Assembly (NCBI GenBank): GCA_022511075.1
Contig: JAFLSE010000005.1
Coordinates: 35,403 to 99,402 of the forward strand
DNA from: Prevotella sp.
GTDB lineage: Bacteria; Bacteroidota; Bacteroidia; Bacteroidales; Bacteroidaceae
Direction of reading: 5' to 3'
DNA length: 64,000 nt
Shown here: positions 9,577 to 18,822 of the stretch, piece by piece
Layout: each line of letters opens with the position of its first letter
How positions within the stretch are numbered: the stretch's first letter is position 1
Translations under genes and position numbers: made by a program
Notes under the pieces: generated by a model
The model's input: the letters and a program-made list of their open reading frames with translations, nothing else
Told to the model about the DNA's origin: nothing
Databases searched by the model: none

Positions 9577-12500
9577 ATGATAAACTTAATGCAACAAAAT
9601 ATGGGAAAAGGATTGTATAATGCAGAATACGAACACGATGCGTGCGGCGTGGGAATGGTGGTGAATATCCACGGTAACAAGAGCCACGAACTTGTTGATA
9701 ACGCCTTGAAGGTGTTGGAAAACATGCGGCATCGCGGTGCAGAGGGAGCAGACGGGCGCACGGGCGATGGTGCCGGAATAATGCTGCAGATACCTCACGA
9801 GTTTATTCTGCTTCAGGGAATCCCAGTGCCGGAGAAGGGCAAATATGGCACGGGACTTGTGTTTTTGCCCAAAGACGAGGTGCAGCAGTCTGAGATTCTC
9901 TCCATAATGATAGAGGAAGTGGAGCGTGAGGGTCTCAGTCTGATGCACCTTCGCAATGTGCCTACAAACCCCGAATGCCTCGGTGCAAGCGCACTGAGCG
10001 TTGAGCCTGCCATAAAGCAGGTGTTCATCACGGGAGTGAGCGACGACAAAGTGCCTACATTTGAACGCACATTATATGTTATAAGGAAGAAGATAGAGAA
10101 GCGTGTGGACAACAAGGACTTCTATATCTGCTCGCTGTCGAGCAGGAACATCGTCTACAAGGGAATGTTGTCGAGTATGCAGGTGAGGTCGTATTTTCCT
10201 GACCTCACCAACAACTACTTCACGAGCGGATTGGCTCTCGTACACTCGCGATTCTCTACCAACACGTTCCCTACTTGGAGTCTTGCACAACCTTTCCGCC
10301 TGCTGGCGCACAACGGTGAGATAAACACCATACGAGGCAACCGCGGATGGATGCAGGCGAGAGAGAGCGTGCTCAACAGTGGCGCACTCGGCGACATAAA
10401 GCAGATAACGCCTATCGTGCAGAAGGGCATGAGCGATTCGGCAAGTCTCGACAACGTGTTTGAGTTCTTTGTGATGAGCGGACTGAGCCTGCCCCACGCC
10501 ATGAGCCTTATGGTGCCGGAGAGTTTCAATGACAAAAATCCTATATCCGAAGACCTCAAGGCGTTCTACGAGTACCACTCCATTCTCATGGAGCCGTGGG
10601 ACGGACCTGCGGCACTGCTTTTCAGCGATGGCAGGTTTGCCGGCGGAATGCTCGACCGCAACGGACTGCGCCCGGCACGATACACCATAACAAAGAACGA
10701 CACGATGGTGGTGGCGAGCGAAGTGGGAGTGATGGACTTCGAGCCGTCGGAAGTGGCAGAAAAGGGTAGGTTAGAGCCGGGAAAGATACTGCTTATAGAC
10801 ACTCAGGAAGGAAAGATATACTACGACGGCGAGATTAAGGAAAAACTTGCAGGTGAGCATCCCTACCGCCAGTGGCTCAACACCAACCGCATACAACTTG
10901 AGAAACTGAAGAGCGGCAGGAAGGTTGTCAACGGCATTGACGACCTCGTGCGCAAGGAAGTGTTGTTCGGTTATGGCGAGGAAGATGTTGACGGCACGAT
11001 AGTGCCAATGGCAATCAACGGCGTTGAGCCTACAGCCGCTATGGGTAACGACACTCCGCTGGCTGTGCTTAGCGACAAGCCGCAGATATTCTTCAACTAT
11101 TTCCGTCAGCAGTTTGCACAGGTAACAAACCCTGCAATCGACTCAATCCGCGAGGAACTCGTGATGTCGCTCACGGAATACATCGGTCGTGTGGGCTCAG
11201 GCATTCTTCAGCCCGACGAGAACAACTGCAAGATGGTGCGCCTGCCGCATCCGATACTCAACAACACGCAATTAGACATTCTGTGCAACATTCGCTACAA
11301 GGGCTTCAACACCGTGAAACTGCCAATTCTCTTTGAATGCGAAAAAGGCGAGGCAGGATTGCGCGAGGCATTGGACGAACTATGCAAGAAGGCTGCACAG
11401 AGCGTTGACGAAGGCTTCAACTACATAATACTTACCGACCGCGATGTTGACGAGCGCCATGCCGCCATTCCGTCGCTGCTGGCGGTGAGTGCCGTGCACC
11501 ACTATCTCATATCCGTGGGCAAGCGCGTGCAGACGGCATTGATTGTGGAAAGCGGCGAGATACGCGAAACCATGCACGCCGCACTGCTCTTGGGCTACGG
11601 TGCGTCGGCAATATGCCCGTACATGACATTCGCCATCCTCGACGACCTTGTAAGGCGCGGCAAGATACAGGAGGACTACGGCACTGCCGAGAAGAACTAT
11701 ATAAAGGCGGTGAAGAAAGGTTTGTTTAAGATTATGGCGAAGATGGGTATCTCCACCATTCGCTCCTACCGCGGCGCAAAGATATTCGAGAGCATTGGAC
11801 TGTCGGAAAGCCTGCTGAAAAACTATTTCGGCACGGAGACATCTACCATTGGCGGCATAGGTCTTGAAACGATAGCCGCCGATGCGATACGCCTACACGA
11901 CAATGCCTTCTCAAAGAAACTGAATACCGATTTCCTGCCAAACCTCGGACAGTTCCACTATCGCAAGGACGGAATACAACACGCATGGAATCCGGAGACG
12001 ATATCAAAGTTGCAGCTTGCTACGCGTCTGGGCGACTATGCCAAGTTCAAGGAATTCAGCAAGGCGGTTGACGAAAAGGAGTCGCCGATATTCATACGCG
12101 ACTTCTTCGGCTTCAAGCGCAACCCGATATCAATAGACGAGGTAGAGCCGGCAGAGGAAATTGTAAAGCACTTTGTTGCAGGTGCGATGTCGTTTGGTGC
12201 GCTGTCGAAGGAGGCGCACGAGGCTATCTGCCTTGCCATGAATGCCATAGGCGCACGCAGTAACACTGGCGAGGGAGGCGAGGACAACGAGCGTTTCCAC
12301 TCTACCTTCGACGGCATATCGCTCTGCTCAAAGACAAAGCAGGTGGCATCGGGACGTTTCGGCGTTACTACGGAATATCTCGTGAATGCAGAGGAAATAC
12401 AGATAAAGGTGGCACAGGGTGCAAAGCCGGGCGAGGGTGGACAACTTCCGGGATTCAAGGTGAATGAGATTATAGCCAAGACCCGCCACTCCATACCGGG

Positions 12501-14076
12501 CATATCGCTCATTTCTCCGCCGCCGCATCACGACATCTATTCAATTGAGGACCTTGCCCAACTCATCTTCGACCTGAAGAACGTGAATCCGTCGGCTGCC
12601 GTGAGTGTTAAACTCGTAGCGGAGAGCGGCGTGGGCACTATTGCCGCTGGTGTGGCAAAGGCAAAGGCAGACCTCATAGTAATATCCGGAGCGGAAGGCG
12701 GCACGGGTGCAAGTCCTGCATCTTCGATGCGCTTTGCAGGTATAAGTCCGGAGATAGGACTTGCCGAGACGCAGCAGACACTGATGAAGAACGGACTGCG
12801 CGGACAAGTGCGCTTGCAAGCTGACGGACAGCTGAAGACTGGTCGCGACGTGATAATGATGGCACTGCTCGGTGCGGAGGAGTTCGGCTTCGGCACATCG
12901 GTGCTCATTGTGCTCGGTTGCGTGATGATGCGCAAGTGCAACCTCAACACCTGTCCTATGGGTGTGGCAACGCAAGACCCAAAACTGCGCGCGCATTTCA
13001 TCGGACACTACAAGTATCTAATAAACTACTTTATGTTCATTGCGCAGGAGGTGCGCGAGTATCTTGCCGAAATGGGATACAAGAGTCTTAACGACATCGT
13101 AGGCCATACGGAACTCGTGGAGATAAAGCCAGCGGTGCGCGATGTGAAAAAGCATTCGCTGCTCGACTTCAGCCGACTGCTACATAAGGAGGACGGAACT
13201 TGCTCATTGTATCACACCACCGACCAACACCACGAACTCGACTTGGTGCTCGACCAGCAGATAATTCGTTCTTCGCAAAAGGCAATAGACGACGCGCAGG
13301 AAGTAAACCTCGACTACGCCATAAAGAACACCGACCGTGCCTGCGGCACGATGATAAGCGGCTTAGTGGCAAGCAAGTATGGTGAGGCTGGACTGCCCGA
13401 AAACACCATAAACATTAAGTTCAAGGGTTCGGCAGGACAGAGTTTCGGAGCATTCTTGGTAAACGGCATCAGTTTCAAACTCGAAGGCGAGGCTAACGAC
13501 TATTTCGGCAAAGGACTTTCCGGCGGTCGCATAGCCATACTGCCTCCGGTGCGCAGCAATTTCTCTGCCGAGGACAACATCATTGCCGGCAACACGGGTC
13601 TTTATGGCGCTACCACTGGCGAACTTTATGTAAACGGCAAGGTGGGCGAGCGTTTTGCTGTGCGCAACTCAGGTGCCATAGCCGTGATAGAGGGCGCAGG
13701 CGACCACTGCTGCGAGTATATGACAGGCGGTCGCGTGGTGGTGCTCGGCAAGACGGGGCGCAACTTTGCTGCCGGTATGAGCGGAGGAGTGGCGTATATC
13801 TGGGACAAGGATCACGATTTCGACTATTACTGCAATATGGATATGGTGGAGATTAACCTTGTGGAGGATAACAATTACCGCAAGGAACTGCACGAGTTGA
13901 TACGCCAGCACTATCTCTATACAGGCTCGAAACTCGCACGCACGATGCTCGACGACTGGAACCGCTACGTTGAGGATTTCATTCAGGTAGTGCCTATCGA
14001 GTACAAGCGAGTGCTACAGGAAGAGCAGATGCGAAAATTGCAGCAGAAAATCGCAGATATGCAGAGAGACTATTAA
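9577..14076 (+). CDS. gltB: Glutamate synthase (NADPH) large subunit
   Basis: 1499 residues, the normal size. It moves the amide of glutamine onto 2-oxoglutarate to give two glutamates. The class-II amidotransferase nucleophile is Cys23 in EYEHDACGVG, exposed after removal of a short propeptide. RFSTNTFPTW and HNGEINTIRGN mark the glutaminase domain. The FMN-binding synthase domain includes ISPPPHHDIYSIEDL, SGAEGGTGASP and the 3Fe-4S cysteines 1115, 1121 and 1126 (CVMMRKCNLNTC). The C-terminal GXGXG beta-helix domain ends the protein. Three in-frame ATGs (9577, 9589, 9601) all precede the catalytic Cys, so the start is uncertain by eight residues. gltD follows after 50 bases. Confidence 0.96.
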   Translation: MINLMQQNMGKGLYNAEYEHDACGVGMVVNIHGNKSHELVDNALKVLENMRHRGAEGADGRTGDGAGIMLQIPHEFILLQGIPVPEKGKYGTGLVFLPKDEVQQSEILSIMIEEVEREGLSLMHLRNVPTNPECLGASALSVEPAIKQVFITGVSDDKVPTFERTLYVIRKKIEKRVDNKDFYICSLSSRNIVYKGMLSSMQVRSYFPDLTNNYFTSGLALVHSRFSTNTFPTWSLAQPFRLLAHNGEINTIRGNRGWMQARESVLNSGALGDIKQITPIVQKGMSDSASLDNVFEFFVMSGLSLPHAMSLMVPESFNDKNPISEDLKAFYEYHSILMEPWDGPAALLFSDGRFAGGMLDRNGLRPARYTITKNDTMVVASEVGVMDFEPSEVAEKGRLEPGKILLIDTQEGKIYYDGEIKEKLAGEHPYRQWLNTNRIQLEKLKSGRKVVNGIDDLVRKEVLFGYGEEDVDGTIVPMAINGVEPTAAMGNDTPLAVLSDKPQIFFNYFRQQFAQVTNPAIDSIREELVMSLTEYIGRVGSGILQPDENNCKMVRLPHPILNNTQLDILCNIRYKGFNTVKLPILFECEKGEAGLREALDELCKKAAQSVDEGFNYIILTDRDVDERHAAIPSLLAVSAVHHYLISVGKRVQTALIVESGEIRETMHAALLLGYGASAICPYMTFAILDDLVRRGKIQEDYGTAEKNYIKAVKKGLFKIMAKMGISTIRSYRGAKIFESIGLSESLLKNYFGTETSTIGGIGLETIAADAIRLHDNAFSKKLNTDFLPNLGQFHYRKDGIQHAWNPETISKLQLATRLGDYAKFKEFSKAVDEKESPIFIRDFFGFKRNPISIDEVEPAEEIVKHFVAGAMSFGALSKEAHEAICLAMNAIGARSNTGEGGEDNERFHSTFDGISLCSKTKQVASGRFGVTTEYLVNAEEIQIKVAQGAKPGEGGQLPGFKVNEIIAKTRHSIPGISLISPPPHHDIYSIEDLAQLIFDLKNVNPSAAVSVKLVAESGVGTIAAGVAKAKADLIVISGAEGGTGASPASSMRFAGISPEIGLAETQQTLMKNGLRGQVRLQADGQLKTGRDVIMMALLGAEEFGFGTSVLIVLGCVMMRKCNLNTCPMGVATQDPKLRAHFIGHYKYLINYFMFIAQEVREYLAEMGYKSLNDIVGHTELVEIKPAVRDVKKHSLLDFSRLLHKEDGTCSLYHTTDQHHELDLVLDQQIIRSSQKAIDDAQEVNLDYAIKNTDRACGTMISGLVASKYGEAGLPENTINIKFKGSAGQSFGAFLVNGISFKLEGEANDYFGKGLSGGRIAILPPVRSNFSAEDNIIAGNTGLYGATTGELYVNGKVGERFAVRNSGAIAVIEGAGDHCCEYMTGGRVVVLGKTGRNFAAGMSGGVAYIWDKDHDFDYYCNMDMVEINLVEDNNYRKELHELIRQHYLYTGSKLARTMLDDWNRYVEDFIQVVPIEYKRVLQEEQMRKLQQKIADMQRDY

Positions 14077-14126
14077 GCATAGGTAATAATTATGCATTAT
14101 GCATTCTTAATATATGAATTATAGAA

Positions 14127-15470
14127 ATGGGAAACCCTAAAGCATTTTTGACAATACACCGCCAAGAGGCGGGATATCGCCCTGTACACGACCGTATTCA
14201 CGACTTCGGTGAGGTGGAACAGACATTGAACAGCAAAGAACGTCGTGAGCAGGCATCGCGCTGTATGGACTGCGGAGTGCCTTTCTGCCATTGGGCTTGT
14301 CCGCTCGGAAACAAACCGCCGGAGTGGAACGACGCTCTCTACAAGGGCGACTATGAACTGGCATACCGCCTGCTCAATGCCACTAACGACTTCCCTGAGT
14401 TTACGGGGCGTGTGTGTCCTGCCCTTTGCGAAAAGGCGTGTGTGCTCAATCTCACCGTGCACGAGCCTACCACCAACCGTGAGGACGAGGCTGCCATTAC
14501 CGAGATGGCTTTCCAAGAGAATTTCGTCAGGGTGGAAGTGCCAGAACGCAACGGCAAGAGCGTGGCTGTAATCGGTGCAGGTCCTGCTGGGCTTGCCACT
14601 GCCAACCAACTGAACAAAAAGGGCTACAAGGTTACGATATTTGAGAAGATGGAGGCTGCCGGCGGTCTGCTCCGCTATGGCATTCCCAACTTCAAACTCA
14701 ACAAGGCTATCATCGACCGCCGTATGAAGGTGCTCGAGGCAGAGGGTATAGAGTTCCGTTTCGGCGAGACAATCACCGAGGACAACCTGCCCGAAGGTTT
14801 CGACGCATACGTCATAGCCACCGGCACACCAGTGGCACGCGACCTGCCTATCCCTGGACGCGACCTCAAAGGCGTGCATTTTGCATTGGAGATACTCAGT
14901 CAGCAAAACCGCATACTTTCAGGCATCGAGTTCTCCAAGGACGAGATTATAACCGCCAAGGGCAAGGACGTGCTTGTAATCGGTGGTGGCGACACCGGCA
15001 GCGACTGCATTGGCACTGCCCACCGTCAGCGTTGCAAGAGCGTAACGCAGATAGAGATAATGCCCAAGCCCGTGGAAGGACACGTAGACCCGCAGAATCC
15101 GTGGCCAGGCTATCCTCGTACCCTCAAGACAACATCCAGTCACGAAGAAGGCTGCACCCGCCGATGGAACATCAACTCATTGGAGTTTATCGGCAAGGAC
15201 GGCAAACTCATTGGTGTGCGCGTGCAGGAAATAGAGTGGGTGCCCAATCCCGAAGGTGGCAGACCGCAGATGGTTGCCAAGGGCGAGCCCGAAGTAATAA
15301 AGTGCGAACTTGCCCTGCTTGCCATGGGCTTCCTTAAGCCTGAGCACACAGCCAGTGCCGAAAACGTATTCTTTGCCGGCGATGCCGCCACAGGTCAGAG
15401 CCTCGTTGTGCGTGCAATGGCAAGCGGCCACGATGTAGCGGAAAGGGTAGATGAATATTTAAGCAAATAG
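14127..15470 (+). CDS. gltD: Glutamate synthase small subunit
   Basis: 447 residues. This FAD flavoprotein takes electrons from NADPH and passes them through iron-sulfur clusters to GltB. The N-terminus has the two cysteine groups for 4Fe-4S clusters (CMDCGVPFCHWACPLGN and CPALCEKACVLN), then two dinucleotide folds (VIGAGPAGLATANQL and VIGGGDTGSDCIG). The frame is intact to the end. The last 200 bases occur again at 17206-17408 with about 96 percent identity, downstream of a fic/hsdS insertion. The probable native terminator sits after that second copy, so the 3' end of this reading frame may have been supplied by the inserted DNA. Confidence 0.95.
   Translation: MGNPKAFLTIHRQEAGYRPVHDRIHDFGEVEQTLNSKERREQASRCMDCGVPFCHWACPLGNKPPEWNDALYKGDYELAYRLLNATNDFPEFTGRVCPALCEKACVLNLTVHEPTTNREDEAAITEMAFQENFVRVEVPERNGKSVAVIGAGPAGLATANQLNKKGYKVTIFEKMEAAGGLLRYGIPNFKLNKAIIDRRMKVLEAEGIEFRFGETITEDNLPEGFDAYVIATGTPVARDLPIPGRDLKGVHFALEILSQQNRILSGIEFSKDEIITAKGKDVLVIGGGDTGSDCIGTAHRQRCKSVTQIEIMPKPVEGHVDPQNPWPGYPRTLKTTSSHEEGCTRRWNINSLEFIGKDGKLIGVRVQEIEWVPNPEGGRPQMVAKGEPEVIKCELALLAMGFLKPEHTASAENVFFAGDAATGQSLVVRAMASGHDVAERVDEYLSK
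15268..15470 (+). repeat. Direct repeat, copy 1 (gltD 3' end)
   Basis: The last 200 or so bases of gltD. They match 17206-17408 with about eight substitutions and no indels, and the match starts abruptly inside the gene at agatggttgcc. Confidence 0.9.
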
Positions 15471-15545
15471 GATTCCTAAATTGATATAAAAATCCTTTAT
15501 AGGGATATCATTATCTATCCATCATCCAGATAGATATTAATTGCT

Positions 15546-15590
15546 AATTCTTGCTAATTTTGCAAAAACTTGCAAGAATTAGCAAGAATT
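15546..15590. promoter_or_regulatory. Operator-like 14-bp inverted repeat upstream of fic
   Basis: AATTCTTGCTAATT (15546-15559) and AATTAGCAAGAATT (15577-15590) are perfect complements with a 17-base spacer. Extra half-sites (TTGCTAATT, CTTGCAAG) lie next to and between the arms. The right arm ends 14 bases before the -7 box. Because the Fic protein carries a C-terminal winged-helix domain, autoregulation through this site is plausible. Confidence 0.6.
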
Positions 15591-15604
15591 TCTAAAAATA
15601 TTTG

Positions 15605-15612
15605 TATCTTTG
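15605..15612 (+). promoter_or_regulatory. Promoter -7 box for fic
   Basis: TATCTTTG, a perfect TAnnTTTG match, 25 bases upstream of the fic ATG and directly after the inverted repeat. Confidence 0.6.
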
Positions 15613-15637
15613 CAGATAAAATAATATATAAGGAATA

Positions 15638-16924
15638 ATGATAGAACTACCACCTAAAATAGATGCTGAAGTCTTTATTCAGGCACTGACGAAAGAAATG
15701 CCTGAAAATATTCGTAGTATCGTTGACAAGATTAACAATGACTATGAGTATTGGGATAAGGTAAAATACCAACCACTTCCAGAAAGGTGTACGCCGCAAT
15801 TATTGTGGACATACGTCAAGGCATCACGATTGCGTGGTATGGTAAACGTTTGGAATAAGTACGGACTTAAATTTTGCGTTACAAGTCAGATGCAGCGTCT
15901 ATGCCATGAGTTTGACATGCTTTTTGGTAGCTTTTGGTCAACTGACAACGATACCCAAAGTGTGGAAAAGAAATATTATCTGGCAAGTTCTTTGATGGAG
16001 GAAGCCATCTATTCCAGTCAGATGGAAGGGGCATCCACAACTCGTATTGTGGCAAAGGATATGCTGCGGAAAAAAAAGTCGCCGCAGAACAAATCGCAGC
16101 AGATGATAGTCAACAACTATGCGACAATCCAATATATCACTCAGCATAGGAATGAACCTCTGACGGAAGAAAGTTTGCTATACATTCATCGGTTGATGAC
16201 GGAAAACACGCTTGACAATCCTGACAATGCCGGGCGTTTCAGGACAAACGATGATGTGGTTGTAGTAGATATGACATCCAGCGAGGTGATCTATACACCA
16301 CCGTCACACAAAGAAATACCAGAGTTTGTTGAGTCGCTTTGCGATATGTTCAACAACGACAACCAGCGCACTTTCATCCATCCCATTATCAAAGGCATCA
16401 TCATTCATTATATGCTGGCTTATATGCACCCGTTTGTAGACGGAAACGGACGCACGGCACGCGCGCTGTTCTATTGGTATATGCTGAAAGAGAACTATTG
16501 GCTTACGGAGTATATGTCTATATCGAGAGTCATCGCAAGGTCGAAAAACACATACGAAAAGACTTTCCGCTATAGCGAAAACGATGATAACGACATTGGC
16601 TACTTTGTGGCATATAATCTTCGGGCATTGAAAATCTCTTTTGAGCAACTGACAGCCTATATCCGCAGAAAGCAACAGGAGAAAAAGGCTGCAAGCGCAT
16701 TCATGGCTATGGGCAATATCAATCAGAGGCAGGCAATGGTGCTCCAACGATTGACAGAAGAGCCAGATGCCATACTAACCGTGAAAGATGTGCAAGAGCA
16801 ATTTTCCGTGTCATCTATGACCGCAAGAAAAGACCTTACCGAATTAGTCCTACAAGGCTTTTTAAACGAGATAGCTATCAACAAGGTTACTCGTGGATAT
16901 ATCAAAAAGAGAAAGGAGGACTAA
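15638..16924 (+). CDS. Fic-family AMPylase with winged-helix domain
   Basis: 428 residues. Fic enzymes transfer AMP (or another phosphate-linked group) to hydroxyls of target proteins. The catalytic loop is HPFVDGNGRTAR with His at about 264. A class-II inhibitory motif, SSQMEG (126-131), precedes the core, so the enzyme should be self-inhibited by Glu130. Residues about 370-425 form a DeoR-like winged helix (VKDVQEQFSVSSMTARKDL). The upstream inverted repeat fits autoregulation. Fic genes of this type are often found inside type I restriction-modification loci; the broken hsdS directly downstream fits that origin. The gene lies between the two copies of the gltD 3' end, so it was probably acquired. 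Confidence 0.9.
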   Translation: MIELPPKIDAEVFIQALTKEMPENIRSIVDKINNDYEYWDKVKYQPLPERCTPQLLWTYVKASRLRGMVNVWNKYGLKFCVTSQMQRLCHEFDMLFGSFWSTDNDTQSVEKKYYLASSLMEEAIYSSQMEGASTTRIVAKDMLRKKKSPQNKSQQMIVNNYATIQYITQHRNEPLTEESLLYIHRLMTENTLDNPDNAGRFRTNDDVVVVDMTSSEVIYTPPSHKEIPEFVESLCDMFNNDNQRTFIHPIIKGIIIHYMLAYMHPFVDGNGRTARALFYWYMLKENYWLTEYMSISRVIARSKNTYEKTFRYSENDDNDIGYFVAYNLRALKISFEQLTAYIRRKQQEKKAASAFMAMGNINQRQAMVLQRLTEEPDAILTVKDVQEQFSVSSMTARKDLTELVLQGFLNEIAINKVTRGYIKKRKED

Positions 16925-17205
16925 ACGGCAGACTACAAGCGTTTAGACGATTATATCAGAGAGGTGAATGTTCGTAATCAAGAGTTGAAGGTTACGAATT
17001 TGCAGGGATTAAGTATGACAAAACAATTCCGCCCTTCAACATCAAACATTGTTGGTGTTGATTTAAGTAAATATAAGGTTATCAACAAAATTTGATACTA
17101 TGTCGGTTATTCGTGTGCCTAAAGGTCCTATCGTGAATGAATACACAAGAAGATCCCATTATAGTATCACCTGCATATATAACATTTAAATGTATTGATT
17201 CAGAA
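16925..17205 (+). pseudogene. hsdS remnant (type I restriction specificity subunit)
   Basis: Starting just after the fic stop, one frame reads ADYKRLDDYIREVNVRNQ, then a segment ending VVGVDLSKYKVINK-like before a stop near 17094. A second frame reads FDTMSVIRVPKGPIVNEYT and a third reads EDPIIVSPAYITFKCIDSE up to 17205. These pieces resemble in order the N-terminal target recognition domain of Bacteroidetes HsdS. The expected ATG reads ACG, frames are shifted, and the gene stops where the second gltD copy begins. It encodes no functional subunit and no hsdM or hsdR is present. Confidence 0.7.
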
Positions 17206-17408
17206 AGATGGTTGCCAAGGGCGAGCCCGAAATCATAAAGTGCGAACTTGCCCTGCTTGCCATGGGCTTCCTTAAGCCTGAGCATACAGCCAATGCCGAA
17301 AACGTATTCTTTGCCGGCGATGCCGCCACAGGTCAGAGCCTCGTTGTGCGTGCAATGGCAAACGGCCACGATGTAGCGGAAAGGGTAGATGAATATTTAA
17401 ACAGATAG
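17206..17408 (+). pseudogene. Second copy of gltD 3' end (orphan fragment)
   Basis: Encodes the last 66 residues of GltD (from MVAKGEPEIIK) with a few changes against the full gene (V/I, S/N, S/N, K/R). It has no promoter or start of its own and is followed at once by a perfect terminator hairpin. It is probably the original end of gltD, cut off by the fic/hsdS insertion. Confidence 0.9.
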
Positions 17409-17433
17409 GGTTGTTCATATGAACAACCCTTTT
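17408..17433 (+). terminator. Terminator behind gltD fragment
   Basis: GGGTTGTTC (17408-17416), loop atat, GAACAACCC (17421-17429), then TTTT. The stem starts at the last base of the stop codon. No comparable hairpin follows the intact gltD. Confidence 0.8.
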
Positions 17434-17468
17434 CTTTCAAATCATAATTTGATTGATATAGCTTCTCA

Positions 17469-18623
17469 CTAAAGCAATGCCTTTATTGCCTGTTCTATGT
17501 CGGTAATCTGCTGTGAACGACTTTTCAGGTTGTTGTCGCGGTCAATAAGGAAAAACTCGGGCACAGCCTGTACGTTATAGACACTGACGAAAGAAGACTG
17601 AATGCCGTTCTCGTCGCGCACACTAATCCACGGCAGGGCTGCTGTCTGCTGCTTCCAGAAATGTTCGTTGGGGTCGAGCGACACCTGATAAATCTCCAAG
17701 CCCTGCGAATGATATTTGTTGTAAAGTTCGCGCAGGAGCAATATGCGTTTTGGGGAGTCTTCCATGGCAAAGACATGGAAGTCAAGAAGTACAACCTTGC
17801 CTTTCAGTTCAGTGAGGCTGCGCATTTGTCCTTTGTTGTCGGGAAGTTGGATGTCGATAAGTCCTGTGGTAGACACTTTGTTGATATCTATTTCAGGAAC
17901 ATTGTTGTTGGCATCCACAATGCGCTGCGTCTTCATTCCCTCCAAGGCTATGTTGTGCAGGTTTTCGCCACGCACCGCACCGGGATAGTATGTGTCCCAA
18001 CTTGTTGCCACGGCTGCGAACGCCTTCATGTCGTCGCGGAAGTGGCGAGGGTTGAATATGAGCATATTGCCGAGCGTCTGGAACAAGGCAAAATAAGATG
18101 ACGATGCAGCCGGATTTTTGTAGATGTAGTTGTTGGCAACATCCTGCTTGTAAAGGTCTATGAGGTGCAGTATACTGTCGTTTGCCTCGTCGATTCCGAG
18201 CGAAGGATTTGCCTGAATAGCCTGCGCCTTCTGGTGCAGTTCTATCTGTTTGAGTGTCAGCTCCTTTATGCGTTGGCAATCGTCAGAGCCGCTAATCTCG
18301 TAGTTGTTTGCCATTGTGGGATATGCAGCCTTAACGGTGACGGTCTCCGTAGAGTCGATGGATATGTTTATTATTTGGTCGGCAATGCGCAGGCGGTAGA
18401 ATTCGGGTGCATCGTTGGCAGCGCAGGCAAAGTTGAAATTGCCGTCCTTGCCAAGTTTTGCAGAATCCATTACTACGATTTTGTCAACTCCTACGTTTTC
18501 AAGATAGAGTAGGGAGTCTTCTGCTTCGGTTATGTTGCCTTCCACGTGAAATTTCCTGTCGTTGCAGGATACTATCGACACCGCCGCAAGTGCTATGGCG
18601 GCAGCCTTGAAAATTGTGTTCAT
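17469..18623 (-). CDS. DUF4369/thioredoxin-fold lipoprotein without CxxC
   Basis: 384 residues. The signal sequence ends in SIVSC, a lipobox, so it is probably a surface or periplasmic lipoprotein. Residues about 24-110 match the DUF4369 beta-sandwich that precedes TlpA-like domains in Bacteroidetes. The last 140 residues have the AhpC/TSA-TlpA fold: GKVVLLDFHVFAMEDSPKR, EIYQVSLDPNEHFWKQ, YNVQAVPEFFLIDRD with the cis-Pro loop. Both redox cysteines of the usual FWASWCxPC stretch are missing (FHVFAMEDSP), so it cannot act as a normal disulfide oxidoreductase. It is transcribed away from pnp from a separate promoter. Confidence 0.8.
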   Translation of the reverse strand: MNTIFKAAAIALAAVSIVSCNDRKFHVEGNITEAEDSLLYLENVGVDKIVVMDSAKLGKDGNFNFACAANDAPEFYRLRIADQIINISIDSTETVTVKAAYPTMANNYEISGSDDCQRIKELTLKQIELHQKAQAIQANPSLGIDEANDSILHLIDLYKQDVANNYIYKNPAASSSYFALFQTLGNMLIFNPRHFRDDMKAFAAVATSWDTYYPGAVRGENLHNIALEGMKTQRIVDANNNVPEIDINKVSTTGLIDIQLPDNKGQMRSLTELKGKVVLLDFHVFAMEDSPKRILLLRELYNKYHSQGLEIYQVSLDPNEHFWKQQTAALPWISVRDENGIQSSFVSVYNVQAVPEFFLIDRDNNLKSRSQQITDIEQAIKALL

Positions 18624-18676
18624 CTTATGCTATGTTGTTAAATGTCGTTTATTGCCTAAAAAGCGTTTTATGGGCG

Positions 18677-18684
18677 CAAAGTTA
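18677..18684 (-). promoter_or_regulatory. Promoter -7 box for DUF4369 lipoprotein
   Basis: TAACTTTG on the minus strand, 54 bases upstream of the ATG at 18623. Confidence 0.6.
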
Positions 18685-18769
18685 CTACTTTTTTACGAAA
18701 TATCTCCCATAAAACATAAATAAATCATAAATATTTGCACCGAATGTTGGCTATTACACATATTTTTAC

Positions 18770-18777
18770 TAACTTTG
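18770..18777 (+). promoter_or_regulatory. Promoter -7 box for pnp
   Basis: TAACTTTG on the plus strand with TTG about 20 bases upstream. It is divergent from the promoter at 18677. Confidence 0.6.
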
Positions 18778-18822
18778 TCCGATTTTTGATGTAAACGAAA
18801 CAATAAAGTTTAAAAAATTTAG

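Noticed and set aside
16925..17094. Functional HsdS or a Fic partner antitoxin
   Set aside because: The frame lacks a start codon, breaks within 60 codons, and later pieces lie in other frames; it is a remnant.
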